Below are positions 42,541 to 51,606 of a stretch of 64,000 nt of DNA, piece by piece. The notes under the pieces are model-generated. The model ran no database searches, was not told where the DNA came from, and worked only from the letters and a program-made list of their open reading frames with translations. Position 1 is the stretch's first letter, and every line of letters begins with the position of its first letter. Position numbers and translations under genes: made by a program. The stretch is from Paenibacillus sp. JNUCC32 (GTDB lineage: Bacteria > Bacillota > Bacilli > Paenibacillales > Paenibacillaceae), in contig NZ_CP062260.1 of assembly GCF_014863545.1 (NCBI RefSeq), positions 744,001 through 808,000 on the forward strand. The letters are read 5' to 3'.

Positions 42541-43914
42541 ATGACCAAGCAAACACAAGCCATCCGGGAAGGCTGGCAATGGTTTACGGAAAGCCGGTAC
42601 GGCATGTTTATTCATTTCGGGCCTTATGCCCAATACGGGCGCGGCGAGCAGGTTCTGTTCCGGGAGCATTTGGACCAGGCCGAATACGCGCGGAAGGCCT
42701 GCGAGTGGAATCCGGAATTCTTTGACGCCGAGCTTTGGGCGTACACCGCGCGCAAGGCGGGGATGAGATATGCCTGCTTAACGACGCGGCATCATGACGG
42801 GTATTGCTTGTGGGATACGGCCACGACGGATTATTCCAGCGCGAAGCAGGCGCCCGGCCGGGATCTGGTGCGCGAATTTACCGATGCGTTCCGGGCCCAG
42901 GGGCTCCGGGTCGGCTTATATTATTCCTGGATCGATTGGCGGATCCCGGCTTATTTCGACGGACCGGAGAAGGATCCCGTGGGCTGGGAGACGATGAAGC
43001 AGTATTTGCATGCCCAAGTGGAAGAGCTGGTCACGAAATACGGGCGCATCGATCATTTCTTTTTTGACGGGGTCTGGCCGCGAACCGCGGAGGACCTGGA
43101 CAGCATCAAGCTTGTGGAACGGATGAAGTCGATTCAGCCGGATATCCTGGTCAACAACCGTCTTGGGCTGTCCGAGGAGGAGAAGCTGCATGCGGACGGC
43201 GGCGGCGGCTCGGGCGATTCCGAGGTGCTGGGCGATTTCGGCTCGCCGGAGCATGTCATCGTCCCGGATCAGAAGCGGCTGTGGGAATCCAGCCAGGTCA
43301 CCACGTGGAGGCTGTGGGGGTACACGAACGGCGAACGATGGCGTCCGGCCGACGTTCTGCTCGACATGCTGTGCGAGTGCGCGGAAAAAGGGGGGACCGT
43401 GGGCGGCAATCTGCTGCTTAACGTCGGACCGCAGCCCGACGGACAGCTTCCGCCGGCGTTCGTTGAGCGGGCGCTGAAGATCGGGGAGTGGCTGGACGTT
43501 CACGGCGAGGCCATCTACGGCTCCGACGGCGGGAACCTCACGGAGTTCATCACCTACGGGCGGCAGACGATGAAAGACAACAAGCTGTATCTCATCATCC
43601 GCTTCTGGGATGGGAGGCCGGTGCTGAGGCTGGCGGATCTGGTGACGCCGGTATCACGGGTGACGCTGCTGACAACGGGGCAGGAGCTGTCGTTCCGACA
43701 GGAAGGCGACGTGCTGTGGATCGAAGGGCTGCCGCGGGAACGTCCGACCGAGCTGTTCCCGGTCATCCGCATCGAATGCGAGGAGCGGCCGCAGACCAAT
43801 CCATGGGGAGTGAACCGCCTTTGGACCGGCGACCCTTCCCGGATCGCCGACTGGGCGCGAACGCGCGGTACATCCGTATACGTCGACGGCCAGCCGCGGA
43901 CAAGAAAGGAGTAG
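42541..43914 (+). CDS. GH29 alpha-L-fucosidase
   Basis: Retaining alpha-L-fucosidase, 457 residues, without signal peptide, so intracellular. GH29 markers: YGMFIHFGPYAQYGRGE near the start, YACLTTRHHDGYCLWDT, DLVREFTDAFRAQGLRVGLYYS, the nucleophile Asp176 in HFFFDGVW and WESSQVTTWRLWGY followed by GGNLLLNVGPQPDG. After the barrel (about 1-330) comes a short beta domain. AAGGAGG precedes the ATG. Its stop is 3 bp from the next glycosidase gene, so the two are co-translated. It likely removes fucose from imported oligosaccharides. Confidence 0.92.
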   Translation: MTKQTQAIREGWQWFTESRYGMFIHFGPYAQYGRGEQVLFREHLDQAEYARKACEWNPEFFDAELWAYTARKAGMRYACLTTRHHDGYCLWDTATTDYSSAKQAPGRDLVREFTDAFRAQGLRVGLYYSWIDWRIPAYFDGPEKDPVGWETMKQYLHAQVEELVTKYGRIDHFFFDGVWPRTAEDLDSIKLVERMKSIQPDILVNNRLGLSEEEKLHADGGGGSGDSEVLGDFGSPEHVIVPDQKRLWESSQVTTWRLWGYTNGERWRPADVLLDMLCECAEKGGTVGGNLLLNVGPQPDGQLPPAFVERALKIGEWLDVHGEAIYGSDGGNLTEFITYGRQTMKDNKLYLIIRFWDGRPVLRLADLVTPVSRVTLLTTGQELSFRQEGDVLWIEGLPRERPTELFPVIRIECEERPQTNPWGVNRLWTGDPSRIADWARTRGTSVYVDGQPRTRKE

Positions 43915-43917
43915 GCG

Positions 43918-46900
43918 ATGAGAACGCTGGTATTTTACGACGAGCATTTTCCTTACGAAGGCGAACGTCCGTCTGCTGAAGCACTGGAGCGATTGCGGGA
44001 ATGGGCGGTGGTCGCAGGTGCCGCGGACGTGGCTGATCGTCTGACGGAAGGCGGCTGGGACGCGCTGGTTCATCTGCACGGGCCATACTTTCCGAAAGCG
44101 GCTTGGGCGGCCATCGAAGCCCACCTGAAGGCCGGCGGCGGTCTGGTTCATGCCGGAGGCGTGCCTTTCCGCAGGCCGGTTCGAGAGCTGAACGGAAGCT
44201 GGCATGCCGAACGCGAGCAGCTGGCTTACCATCAGCGAATGGATATCCATGATGCGCTGGCGGTTGACGTATCGCGCGTCCGGGAGCTGAAGGCCTCCGC
44301 CGAATGCCCGATCCTGCTGGGGCGCGAGGAGCTGTTCGGCATGGAGCCGACCTGGGGCTTGACGCTGCATCCGACCAAAGCGAGCGACATCCCGGCCGAG
44401 ATGGGGGCATGCGGTCCGATGGACGCCGTCATCTCGCCGCTGCTGATCGGCATGGACCGTGATCGACGCGAGCGGTCCGCTCCGGTCGTCATGCTGGAGC
44501 AGCATAAGGGCGATTACGCCGGGGGCCGCTGGATTCTGATCAACCAGCAGCTGAGGGCATCGTTCTGGGAGACGAAAGGGATGGACGTCCTGAAGGATCT
44601 GGCCGAATACGCGGGAACAGGCGTGACGGAGCTGTGGCTGAAGCCGAACTACGCCTCCTACGAGCCGGGCGAGCAGATGCGGCTGACGATCCAGCTGCAG
44701 TCGTTGTCCCGGACGTCTGCCCCGGCGCAGACCTGGCATTTTGCAGTGAGTCTTATCAAGGAAGCCGACGGCGAGACCGTCTGGACCGGACAAGAGAAGT
44801 CGGAAGCCGGCATGGAACAGCGGGATCTGCAGCAGCTTCGCTTGTCCGTACCCGTACGGCTGGAAGCGGGCTTGTACCGGATCGTTTGCGAAGCCGAGTC
44901 CGATTCCGGGGAGCGCCGCACCCTGACCCAGGCGGTATGGGGCGTCGATCGTCCGCTGCTGCAGGCGGGAGAGCGGCTGGAATGCGGGCGCGATTACTTC
45001 CGCCGCGGCGGGCGGACGGTTCCGATCGTTGGCATGACGTACATGACCTCCGACGTCGCGCGCAAATTCCTCCATCTGCCGAACGTGCAGCGTTGGGATG
45101 CGGATATGGCGGAGATGAAGCGGGCAGGAATCAACCTGATCCGGACGGGCATATGGACGGGGTACCGGATGATCATGTTTGCCGACGGCCATGCGGCCGA
45201 GGACGTCATGCGGGCGATCGATGGCTTTATCCTGACGGCCAAGCGGCATGAGCTTGAAGTGACGTTTACGTTCTTCTCGTTTGCGCCCGAAGCCTGGGAA
45301 GGCGTGAACCCCTACCTGGATCCGCGATCGGTGGAGGCGCAAAAGCGCTTCGTCGCCTCCATCGTCGGACGTCACAGGGGCACGACCAACGTGCATTGGG
45401 ACCTGATCAACGAGCCTTCGCTGTTCGATCCGAAGCGAATCTTCGAGGGGCCGGTATCGATAGGGGACCGGTTCGAGCGGCAGGCCTGGTCCGAGTGGCT
45501 GCGGCAGCGCCACGGGGATGATCTGGCGCTGCTTCAGGAGCGCTGGAACATGACGCCGGGCGAGCTGCCTTCATTCGAGTCGGCGCCTGCGCCGAGTCCG
45601 GACGACAAGCTGTTCAACAGCGTGCTGCAGCCGAAGAAGTGGGGACCGTGGATCGATTTCACGCTGTTCACCATGGACATGCATAATCGGTGGGCGTCCG
45701 AGCTCATCGGCACCATTCGCCGCTCCGATCCCCGCCAGCTGGTAACGGTCGGGCAGGATGAGGGCATCTGCTCCCAGCGTCCGTCGCCTTCGTTCTATGG
45801 CCCCGCGGTCGATTACACGACGGTCCACTCCTGGTGGCAGAACGATCACCTGGCCTGGGACGGCATATTTACGAAAACGCCGGACAAGCCGAATCTGATC
45901 CAGGAGACCGGCATCATGCACGTGCAGCGTCCGGACGGCATCGCCAAGCGGACGGAGGAAGAGCTTCGCAGCATCCTGGAGCGGAAGTACGCGTATTCGT
46001 TTTCGACCGGGGGCGCGGGTGCCGTGCAGTGGATTTGGAATATTAACTACTTCATGGATAATGCCAACGAATCCAACATCGGGGCGCTTCGGGCGGACGG
46101 AACGCAGAAGCCGGAGGCCGATGTGTCCTATGACTTCGGCCGCTTCATGAAGGAAGCAGCCGGCCTGTTCGACGATGAACGGCAGCTGGAGGATATCGCC
46201 GTCGTTTACCCGTATTCGAATGATTTTTCCAGCCGCAAGCTGGCGTACGAAGCGACGACGAGAGCCATGCGCGCATTGACGTTCGGCATGAACGTCCATC
46301 CGCGGGGCATCGGCGAATATCAGCTGGAGGACCTGAAGCGCTATCCGGCCAAGCTGATCATTGTGCCGAGCGCGCATAATTTCGACGATGGCGCTTTTGC
46401 CCAGCTCCTCGACTTGGCAAGGGAAGGGAGCACGGTCTTGTGGACCGGCCCGCTTCGCACCGATGCGTATTGGGGACCGGCACCGCATCGTCTGCAGCAG
46501 GAGATCGGCGAAACCGTCCATGCCAACGTTCTTCGGGAAGAAACGCTGGAGCTGGCGGGAGAGCATTTCGCCGTTTCGTTCGGGGAGCGGAAGATTAACG
46601 CGCTGGCGGTGGATCGTCCGGCGGGCCGGTTGGATGGGACGCTGGCACCCGTCACGGTGACCTTGGGCTCGGGACGGTTCATCTGGTGCCCGCTCCCGGT
46701 CGAGATGAATGAGCGCTGGGAGCCGATCCAGGCGCTGTACGCGGAAGCTATCCGCTCCGCAGCCGTTTCGCCTGAGCTGGAATGGCCGAAGGGAGGCGAG
46801 CTTCCGGGTATTTACGGCCGCAAGCTGACGTTCGGGCAAGGAAGCTTGTACGTCTTCGTCTCCGAGCATGGGGCAAGCGCAGAGGTCGAGGTAAAGGACC

Positions 46901-47034
46901 CGGCAACCGGAAAGGTTTACGCCTTCGAATTGGAACGGGAGCGGACCGTGATGTTTACGACCGATGCCGGGGGACAAGTGCAGACGGTTTACCGGCCGGA
47001 GGAGGTTCGCATCCGGCAGATCCAACCATCTTGA
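43918..47034 (+). CDS. Large clan GH-A glycoside hydrolase (beta-galactosidase-like), multidomain
   Basis: A 1038-residue intracellular enzyme. Domains by eye: an N-terminal GATase/Rossmann-like domain (1-230, with LHGPYFPKAAWAAIEAHLKA and GGGLVHAGG), a beta-sandwich (about 235-345), a TIM barrel (about 365-735) and a second GATase-like domain as in GH42 (about 745-880). A small C-terminal beta domain completes it. The barrel has the clan GH-A pair: acid/base Glu499 in WDLINEPSLF and nucleophile Glu663 in NLIQETGIM, 164 residues apart as in GH42. The family is uncertain (GH42-like or a newer one). Following the fucosidase gene, beta-galactosidase activity is the simplest guess. Confidence 0.75.
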   Translation: MRTLVFYDEHFPYEGERPSAEALERLREWAVVAGAADVADRLTEGGWDALVHLHGPYFPKAAWAAIEAHLKAGGGLVHAGGVPFRRPVRELNGSWHAEREQLAYHQRMDIHDALAVDVSRVRELKASAECPILLGREELFGMEPTWGLTLHPTKASDIPAEMGACGPMDAVISPLLIGMDRDRRERSAPVVMLEQHKGDYAGGRWILINQQLRASFWETKGMDVLKDLAEYAGTGVTELWLKPNYASYEPGEQMRLTIQLQSLSRTSAPAQTWHFAVSLIKEADGETVWTGQEKSEAGMEQRDLQQLRLSVPVRLEAGLYRIVCEAESDSGERRTLTQAVWGVDRPLLQAGERLECGRDYFRRGGRTVPIVGMTYMTSDVARKFLHLPNVQRWDADMAEMKRAGINLIRTGIWTGYRMIMFADGHAAEDVMRAIDGFILTAKRHELEVTFTFFSFAPEAWEGVNPYLDPRSVEAQKRFVASIVGRHRGTTNVHWDLINEPSLFDPKRIFEGPVSIGDRFERQAWSEWLRQRHGDDLALLQERWNMTPGELPSFESAPAPSPDDKLFNSVLQPKKWGPWIDFTLFTMDMHNRWASELIGTIRRSDPRQLVTVGQDEGICSQRPSPSFYGPAVDYTTVHSWWQNDHLAWDGIFTKTPDKPNLIQETGIMHVQRPDGIAKRTEEELRSILERKYAYSFSTGGAGAVQWIWNINYFMDNANESNIGALRADGTQKPEADVSYDFGRFMKEAAGLFDDERQLEDIAVVYPYSNDFSSRKLAYEATTRAMRALTFGMNVHPRGIGEYQLEDLKRYPAKLIIVPSAHNFDDGAFAQLLDLAREGSTVLWTGPLRTDAYWGPAPHRLQQEIGETVHANVLREETLELAGEHFAVSFGERKINALAVDRPAGRLDGTLAPVTVTLGSGRFIWCPLPVEMNERWEPIQALYAEAIRSAAVSPELEWPKGGELPGIYGRKLTFGQGSLYVFVSEHGASAEVEVKDPATGKVYAFELERERTVMFTTDAGGQVQTVYRPEEVRIRQIQPS

Positions 47035-47335
47035 GGCGTGCTCGCCCATGAAAAGGTTGGAAGACGGTTCTAGCCGTTGATCTGGTTTGTCCAGGTGCGG
47101 TGCAGCCATTCTGCAGGATACGCATAGTGGGAGGTTCTTCGGCCGAGCGGATCGTGCCGGAGAGCCTTTTTCCTCCATCGGGAATTTCGGCAGGGCTGCT
47201 GCTTAGGCGGTGTGGCGCTGAATCCGATGGGGAAGAGCATAAAACCGAAACCCCATAGGATGCTGGAACATTCAACAAACGGTTGCATGAGATCAATAAG
47301 AACGAATCTAACAGGAATAGGAAAGGGTGTGCGCC
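47035..47335. other. Gap between the GH-A and GH3 genes
   Basis: No supported gene. Short stretches such as GATGGGG / CCCCAT near 47225-47265 could form a weak stem. GGAAAGGG lies before the GH3 start. I see no clear promoter or T-run. Confidence 0.4.
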
Positions 47336-49627
47336 ATGGACTACAAGGACGCTGCATGGCCGGTTTCGCGGCGGGTCGAGGACTTGCTGAAGCGGATGAC
47401 GGTCGAGGAGAAAATCGGGCAGCTGATCCAGCCGTTCGGCTGGAAAGCTTACATAAGAAGCGACGACGGTACGATCAAGCTAACCGAGGAGTTCAAGTCG
47501 CAGCTTGCGGAGGGAGGAATCGGTTCCTTGTACGGAACGCTGCGGGCCGATCCCTGGACCGGGGTGACGCTGGCGAACGGTCTGTCCCCGCGGGAAGGGG
47601 CGGAAGCGGTTAATGCGATTCAGCGTTATGCGATGGAGCACTCGCGGCTGGGGATTCCGATTCTGTTCGGGGAAGAATGCTCCCACGGGCATATGGCGAT
47701 CGGGGCGACGGTGTTTCCCGTACCGCTTACGATCGGCAGCACCTGGAACACGGAGCTGTTCCGCAGCATAAGCCGCGCCGTTGCCGCCGAGACAAGAGCT
47801 CAGGGGGGAGCGGCCACCTATTCGCCGGTGCTGGACGTGGTACGGGATCCCCGCTGGGGCCGTACCGAAGAAACCTTTGGCGAGGATCCCCATTTGGTGG
47901 CCGAATTCGCGGTTGCCGCCGTGCAGGGACTGCAAGGCGAGCGCCTGGATTCGCATACCAGCCTGCTGGCTACGCTGAAGCATTTCGTAGGCTACGGCGC
48001 TTCCGAAGGGGGACGCAATGGGGCCCCTGTTCACATGGGCCTTCGGGAGCTTCACGAGGTCGATTTGCTGCCGTTCCGCAAGGCCGTTGAAGCGGGTGCC
48101 TTGTCGGTCATGACGGCCTATAATGAAATCGACGGAGTCCCTTGCACATCCAGCGGGTACCTGCTGCAAGACGTTCTTCGGGAGGCGTGGGGCTTTGACG
48201 GCTTCGTCATTACCGATTGCGGCGCGATCCATATGTTGGCATGCGGTCACAATACGGCCGGATCGGGCGTGGAGGCGGCGGCCCAGTCGCTGAAGGCCGG
48301 TGTCGACATGGAGATGTCCGGGACCATGTTCCGGGCACATCTTCAGCAAGCGCTGGAGCAAGGGCTGGTCACTGAAGACGATCTGAATATGGCAGCCGGA
48401 CGCGTGTTGGAGCTGAAGTTTCGCCTGGGACTCTTTGATCGGCCTTATGTGGATCCAGCCTGGGCAGAGCAGATCATAGGCTGCAAGGAGCATATCGCTC
48501 TGGCCTACCAGGCGGCGGCTGAAGGCATCGTGCTCCTGAAAAACGAGGGGAACCTGCTGCCTCTGGATTCGAGCAGCGGAACCATTGCCGTCATTGGCCC
48601 CAACGCCCATGCGCCGTACCATCAGCTTGGCGATTATACCTCCCCCCAGCCGCCGGGGCAGATCGTAACGGTGCTGGACGGCATCCGCCGACGGCTGGGA
48701 GACAGCCGCGTGCTGTATGCGCCGGGCTGCCGCATACAAGGCGATTCAAGGGAAGGGTTTCCTCGGGCGCTGGCATGCGCCGAGCAAGCCGACGTCATCG
48801 TGATGGTGCTTGGCGGCTCCAGCGCACGGGATTTCGGGGAGGGCACCATCGATCTGAGAACCGGTGCCTCGGTCGTGACCGGACATGCCGAGAGCGATAT
48901 GGAATGCGGGGAAGGGATTGACCGCTCGACCCTGACGCTGATGGGCGTGCAGCTGGAGCTGCTGCAGGAGCTCCAGAAGCTCGGCAAGCCGGTGATTGTT
49001 GTCTATATCAACGGACGGCCGATTACGGAGCCGTGGATCGACGAGTTTATTCCGGCGATCGTCGAAGCTTGGTATCCCGGCCAAGAGGGAGGCAGCGCGA
49101 TTGCGGACCTGCTGTTTGGCGATATCAACCCGTCCGGCCGTCTGCCGCTGTCCATTCCGAAGGAGGTTGGCCAGCTGCCGGTCTCTTATAATGCCAGACG
49201 GACCCGGGGCAAGCGTTACCTGGAGACGGATCTTGCGCCGCGGTATCCGTTCGGCTTCGGCTTAAGCTATACGGAATTCCGTTACGGCCGTCTGACGGTC
49301 GAGCCGGCCGTTGTTCCCATAGGCGGCGAAGCCACGGTCCGGATCGACGTGACCAACGCGGGAGCACGGGACGGCGCGGAAGTCGTTCAGCTGTACGTCT
49401 CGGATCTGGCCGCCTCCGTTACCCGTCCCGAGAAGGCCCTGAAAGGGTTCCGAAAGGTGTTCCTGAAGGCCGGGGAAACGCAGGAAGTAACGTTCACCAT
49501 CGGCAGCGAGCAGCTGGAATTGATCGGCCTTGACCTGAAGCCGGTGGTGGAGCCGGGCGAGTTCCGCATTCAGGTCGGTCCCGACTCGACGAGAGGAGAG
49601 GTCGCAAGCTTGATGGTGGAAGGCTAA
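47336..49627 (+). CDS. GH3 beta-glycosidase (beta-glucosidase/beta-xylosidase type)
   Basis: A 763-residue exo-acting enzyme without signal peptide. The N-terminal barrel holds SPVLDVVRDPRWGRTEETFGEDP, LKHFVGYG and the nucleophile Asp294 in FVITDCGAI. The second alpha/beta domain (about 390-600) has Glu526 in ECGEGIDRSTL as the probable acid/base, and a C-terminal fibronectin-like domain (about 670-755) has NAGARDGAEVVQLYVSD. ATG 47336 is used; a GTG at 47327 is in frame. Specificity (glucose or xylose) is open. It probably finishes breakdown of the fucosylated oligosaccharide. Confidence 0.92.
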   Translation: MDYKDAAWPVSRRVEDLLKRMTVEEKIGQLIQPFGWKAYIRSDDGTIKLTEEFKSQLAEGGIGSLYGTLRADPWTGVTLANGLSPREGAEAVNAIQRYAMEHSRLGIPILFGEECSHGHMAIGATVFPVPLTIGSTWNTELFRSISRAVAAETRAQGGAATYSPVLDVVRDPRWGRTEETFGEDPHLVAEFAVAAVQGLQGERLDSHTSLLATLKHFVGYGASEGGRNGAPVHMGLRELHEVDLLPFRKAVEAGALSVMTAYNEIDGVPCTSSGYLLQDVLREAWGFDGFVITDCGAIHMLACGHNTAGSGVEAAAQSLKAGVDMEMSGTMFRAHLQQALEQGLVTEDDLNMAAGRVLELKFRLGLFDRPYVDPAWAEQIIGCKEHIALAYQAAAEGIVLLKNEGNLLPLDSSSGTIAVIGPNAHAPYHQLGDYTSPQPPGQIVTVLDGIRRRLGDSRVLYAPGCRIQGDSREGFPRALACAEQADVIVMVLGGSSARDFGEGTIDLRTGASVVTGHAESDMECGEGIDRSTLTLMGVQLELLQELQKLGKPVIVVYINGRPITEPWIDEFIPAIVEAWYPGQEGGSAIADLLFGDINPSGRLPLSIPKEVGQLPVSYNARRTRGKRYLETDLAPRYPFGFGLSYTEFRYGRLTVEPAVVPIGGEATVRIDVTNAGARDGAEVVQLYVSDLAASVTRPEKALKGFRKVFLKAGETQEVTFTIGSEQLELIGLDLKPVVEPGEFRIQVGPDSTRGEVASLMVEG

Positions 49628-49824
49628 CCGGTCCGTCCCTCCCAAACATAATGAATCTTAACGATACAGGTTCAACCCGGCGAAAGCGGATATCCTGAAG
49701 TTGTCGGATGTCCTTGCTTTACCCGGGCTAACCGGTCGTGAACAATCGTTTAACCGTTATGGTCCGTTTTCATCCTGTATATCGGTAAGGCGAAGCGATC
49801 ATGGTAACGAAGTGGAGGAAAACG

Positions 49825-51606
49825 ATGAAGCTGCTGTGGTTCAAATCGATTTATCCCAAAATCGTGGCCGGCTTTTTGTTGGCCATTATGCCGGTTTACG
49901 CCGCTGCCCTCTACATGAACGAGTCCGGGCTTGCGAGCGTGGAGCAGGAAATTACCCAATCCTTGAATGCGAGGACTAATTTTTTCATGCGCACGCTGGA
50001 ACAGGAGCTGCGATCGACGGTGCTGCTGATGAACGATTTGTCGCAGGACTCCGACCTGCAAAAGCTAAGCACCATCGCGCCTGCCATGAGCCGTTCCGAA
50101 TATTTTCAGGCGATCAACCGCCTGCAGGGCAAAATGCGGCTGCTGCAAAGCTCCAATCAATACGTTCAGGAAGCCAAAACGTATATTCCGTTGATTGAGA
50201 AAACGATTGAGCAGGTGTCGTACGAAGGAGCCATGCCGCCAGAGCAGATGAAGGCGCTTGAGGAGCATCCCGAACGGGTCATTTTCGAATGGAAGAACAA
50301 GCTTCTGCTGGGTATGGTATACCCGGAACGATTGCGAAACGGCCATCCGCCTAATTTTGCGATTGCGGCGGAGCTCTCCGTTCCGAAGATGCAAACGGCG
50401 CTCCTGCAGCTGGCCACGGGGGACGGGGGCGCCGTTCTCATCGGCGTGGACAATAGCTGGGTCCTGACTCAGGAGGACGGAGGCGGCATCGGTCCGCGGT
50501 TGGCCGAACGCATTGACTTGGAAGCGCTAACAAGCACCGAGTTTTCAAAGCTTCCCTACAACACGAAGGTAAAGGCGGACGGGGCCAACTATTGGGTTAG
50601 CGTGGAGCGCTCCGCCTTTTTGAATGCCGACCTGGTGGTGTATGTGCCCGAAGCCGAATTCTTGGGCCCGCTGGGGAAATACCGCATGATCTTTTTCGGG
50701 CTGTCGGGCTTCTCCCTGCTGGTGGTTATTCTGTTCTCGGGCTGGATCTACAGCCGAATTCATCAGCCGCTTCAGCGGATGGTGAGGGCATTCCGCAACA
50801 TCGATTTCGACAGTCCCCGGGTGGAGCTGCGCCATAAGCATCATGACGAGTTCCACTATCTGTACGAGCAGTTTAACCATATGGTGAAGCGCCTGCAGGT
50901 ACTGATCCACGAAGTGTTTGAGCAGAAAATCCGCTCGCAGCGTTCCGAGCTGAAGCAGCTCCAATCCCAAATCAACCCCCATTTTTTATATAACAGCTTC
51001 TTTACGCTTCATCAGATGGGAGAGATGGAGGATTACGAGAATATCGTTCGTTTTACGAGGCATTTGGGGGAATATTTCAGGTTCATCACCCGCAACGCTG
51101 CCGACGAAGTTTCGTTGAAGGCGGAAGTGGGGCATGCCAAAGCTTACGTGGACATTCAGTCCATCCGTTTCCATAACCGGATATCGGCTTATTGGGATGG
51201 CATCCCCGGTGATTGGGAGCAACTGGACGTTCCGCTGCTCATCCTTCAGCCCTTAATCGAAAATGCATACGAGCACGGACTTGAGGAGAAGGAGGCGGAC
51301 GGGCAAATCCGGGTTACCATCGCCGCTGAGCGGCATGTCCTGCATATCGTCGTGGAGGATAATGGGGAGACGTTGACGGACGAAAGGCTGCGGAACCTGC
51401 AATCCATGATCGAGAATTCGGACGTGAAAGGAGAGATCACCGGTTTATCCAACGTGCACCGACGCCTTCGATTAAAATTCGGGCCTGCGGGCGGATTGAC
51501 CTTTTCGAGAAGCCGGCTGGGCGGTTTGAGAATCGATATGACACTGCCAAAGCAAGAAAGGAGCGAGACGGATGAAGAGCAGGTTCAGAATACTGATCGT
51601 GGATGA
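49825..51606 (+). CDS. YesM-type sensor histidine kinase
   Basis: A 593-residue kinase of the LytS/YesM class. Membrane helix near 10-32, an extracytoplasmic sensor (33-290), a second helix near 292-314, HAMP (about 315-370), then the His_kinase domain with His386 in QINPHFLYNSF and an ATPase part with LIENAYEHG and VEDNG. ATG 49825 has AGTGGAGGAAAACG in front; an ATG at 49801 is too far. It overlaps the regulator gene by 35 bp. It probably senses an extracellular sugar or its binding protein. Confidence 0.92.
   Translation: MKLLWFKSIYPKIVAGFLLAIMPVYAAALYMNESGLASVEQEITQSLNARTNFFMRTLEQELRSTVLLMNDLSQDSDLQKLSTIAPAMSRSEYFQAINRLQGKMRLLQSSNQYVQEAKTYIPLIEKTIEQVSYEGAMPPEQMKALEEHPERVIFEWKNKLLLGMVYPERLRNGHPPNFAIAAELSVPKMQTALLQLATGDGGAVLIGVDNSWVLTQEDGGGIGPRLAERIDLEALTSTEFSKLPYNTKVKADGANYWVSVERSAFLNADLVVYVPEAEFLGPLGKYRMIFFGLSGFSLLVVILFSGWIYSRIHQPLQRMVRAFRNIDFDSPRVELRHKHHDEFHYLYEQFNHMVKRLQVLIHEVFEQKIRSQRSELKQLQSQINPHFLYNSFFTLHQMGEMEDYENIVRFTRHLGEYFRFITRNAADEVSLKAEVGHAKAYVDIQSIRFHNRISAYWDGIPGDWEQLDVPLLILQPLIENAYEHGLEEKEADGQIRVTIAAERHVLHIVVEDNGETLTDERLRNLQSMIENSDVKGEITGLSNVHRRLRLKFGPAGGLTFSRSRLGGLRIDMTLPKQERSETDEEQVQNTDRG

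Noticed and set aside
43654..45513. Long open frame (619 codons) on the minus strand
   Set aside because: It lies opposite the GH29 and GH-A genes, has no ribosome site or recognisable motif, and is explained by the high GC codon use of the plus-strand genes.
45571..47178. Long open frame (535 codons) on the minus strand
   Set aside because: Antisense to the GH-A gene; Arg/Leu/Pro/His-rich composition typical of a frame shadow.
47070..47357. 95-codon minus-strand frame in the gap before GH3
   Set aside because: It extends into the GH3 start, and the translation shows no motif or convincing start site.
47480..48739. 419-codon minus-strand frame inside GH3
   Set aside because: Shadow of the GH3 gene; no motif.
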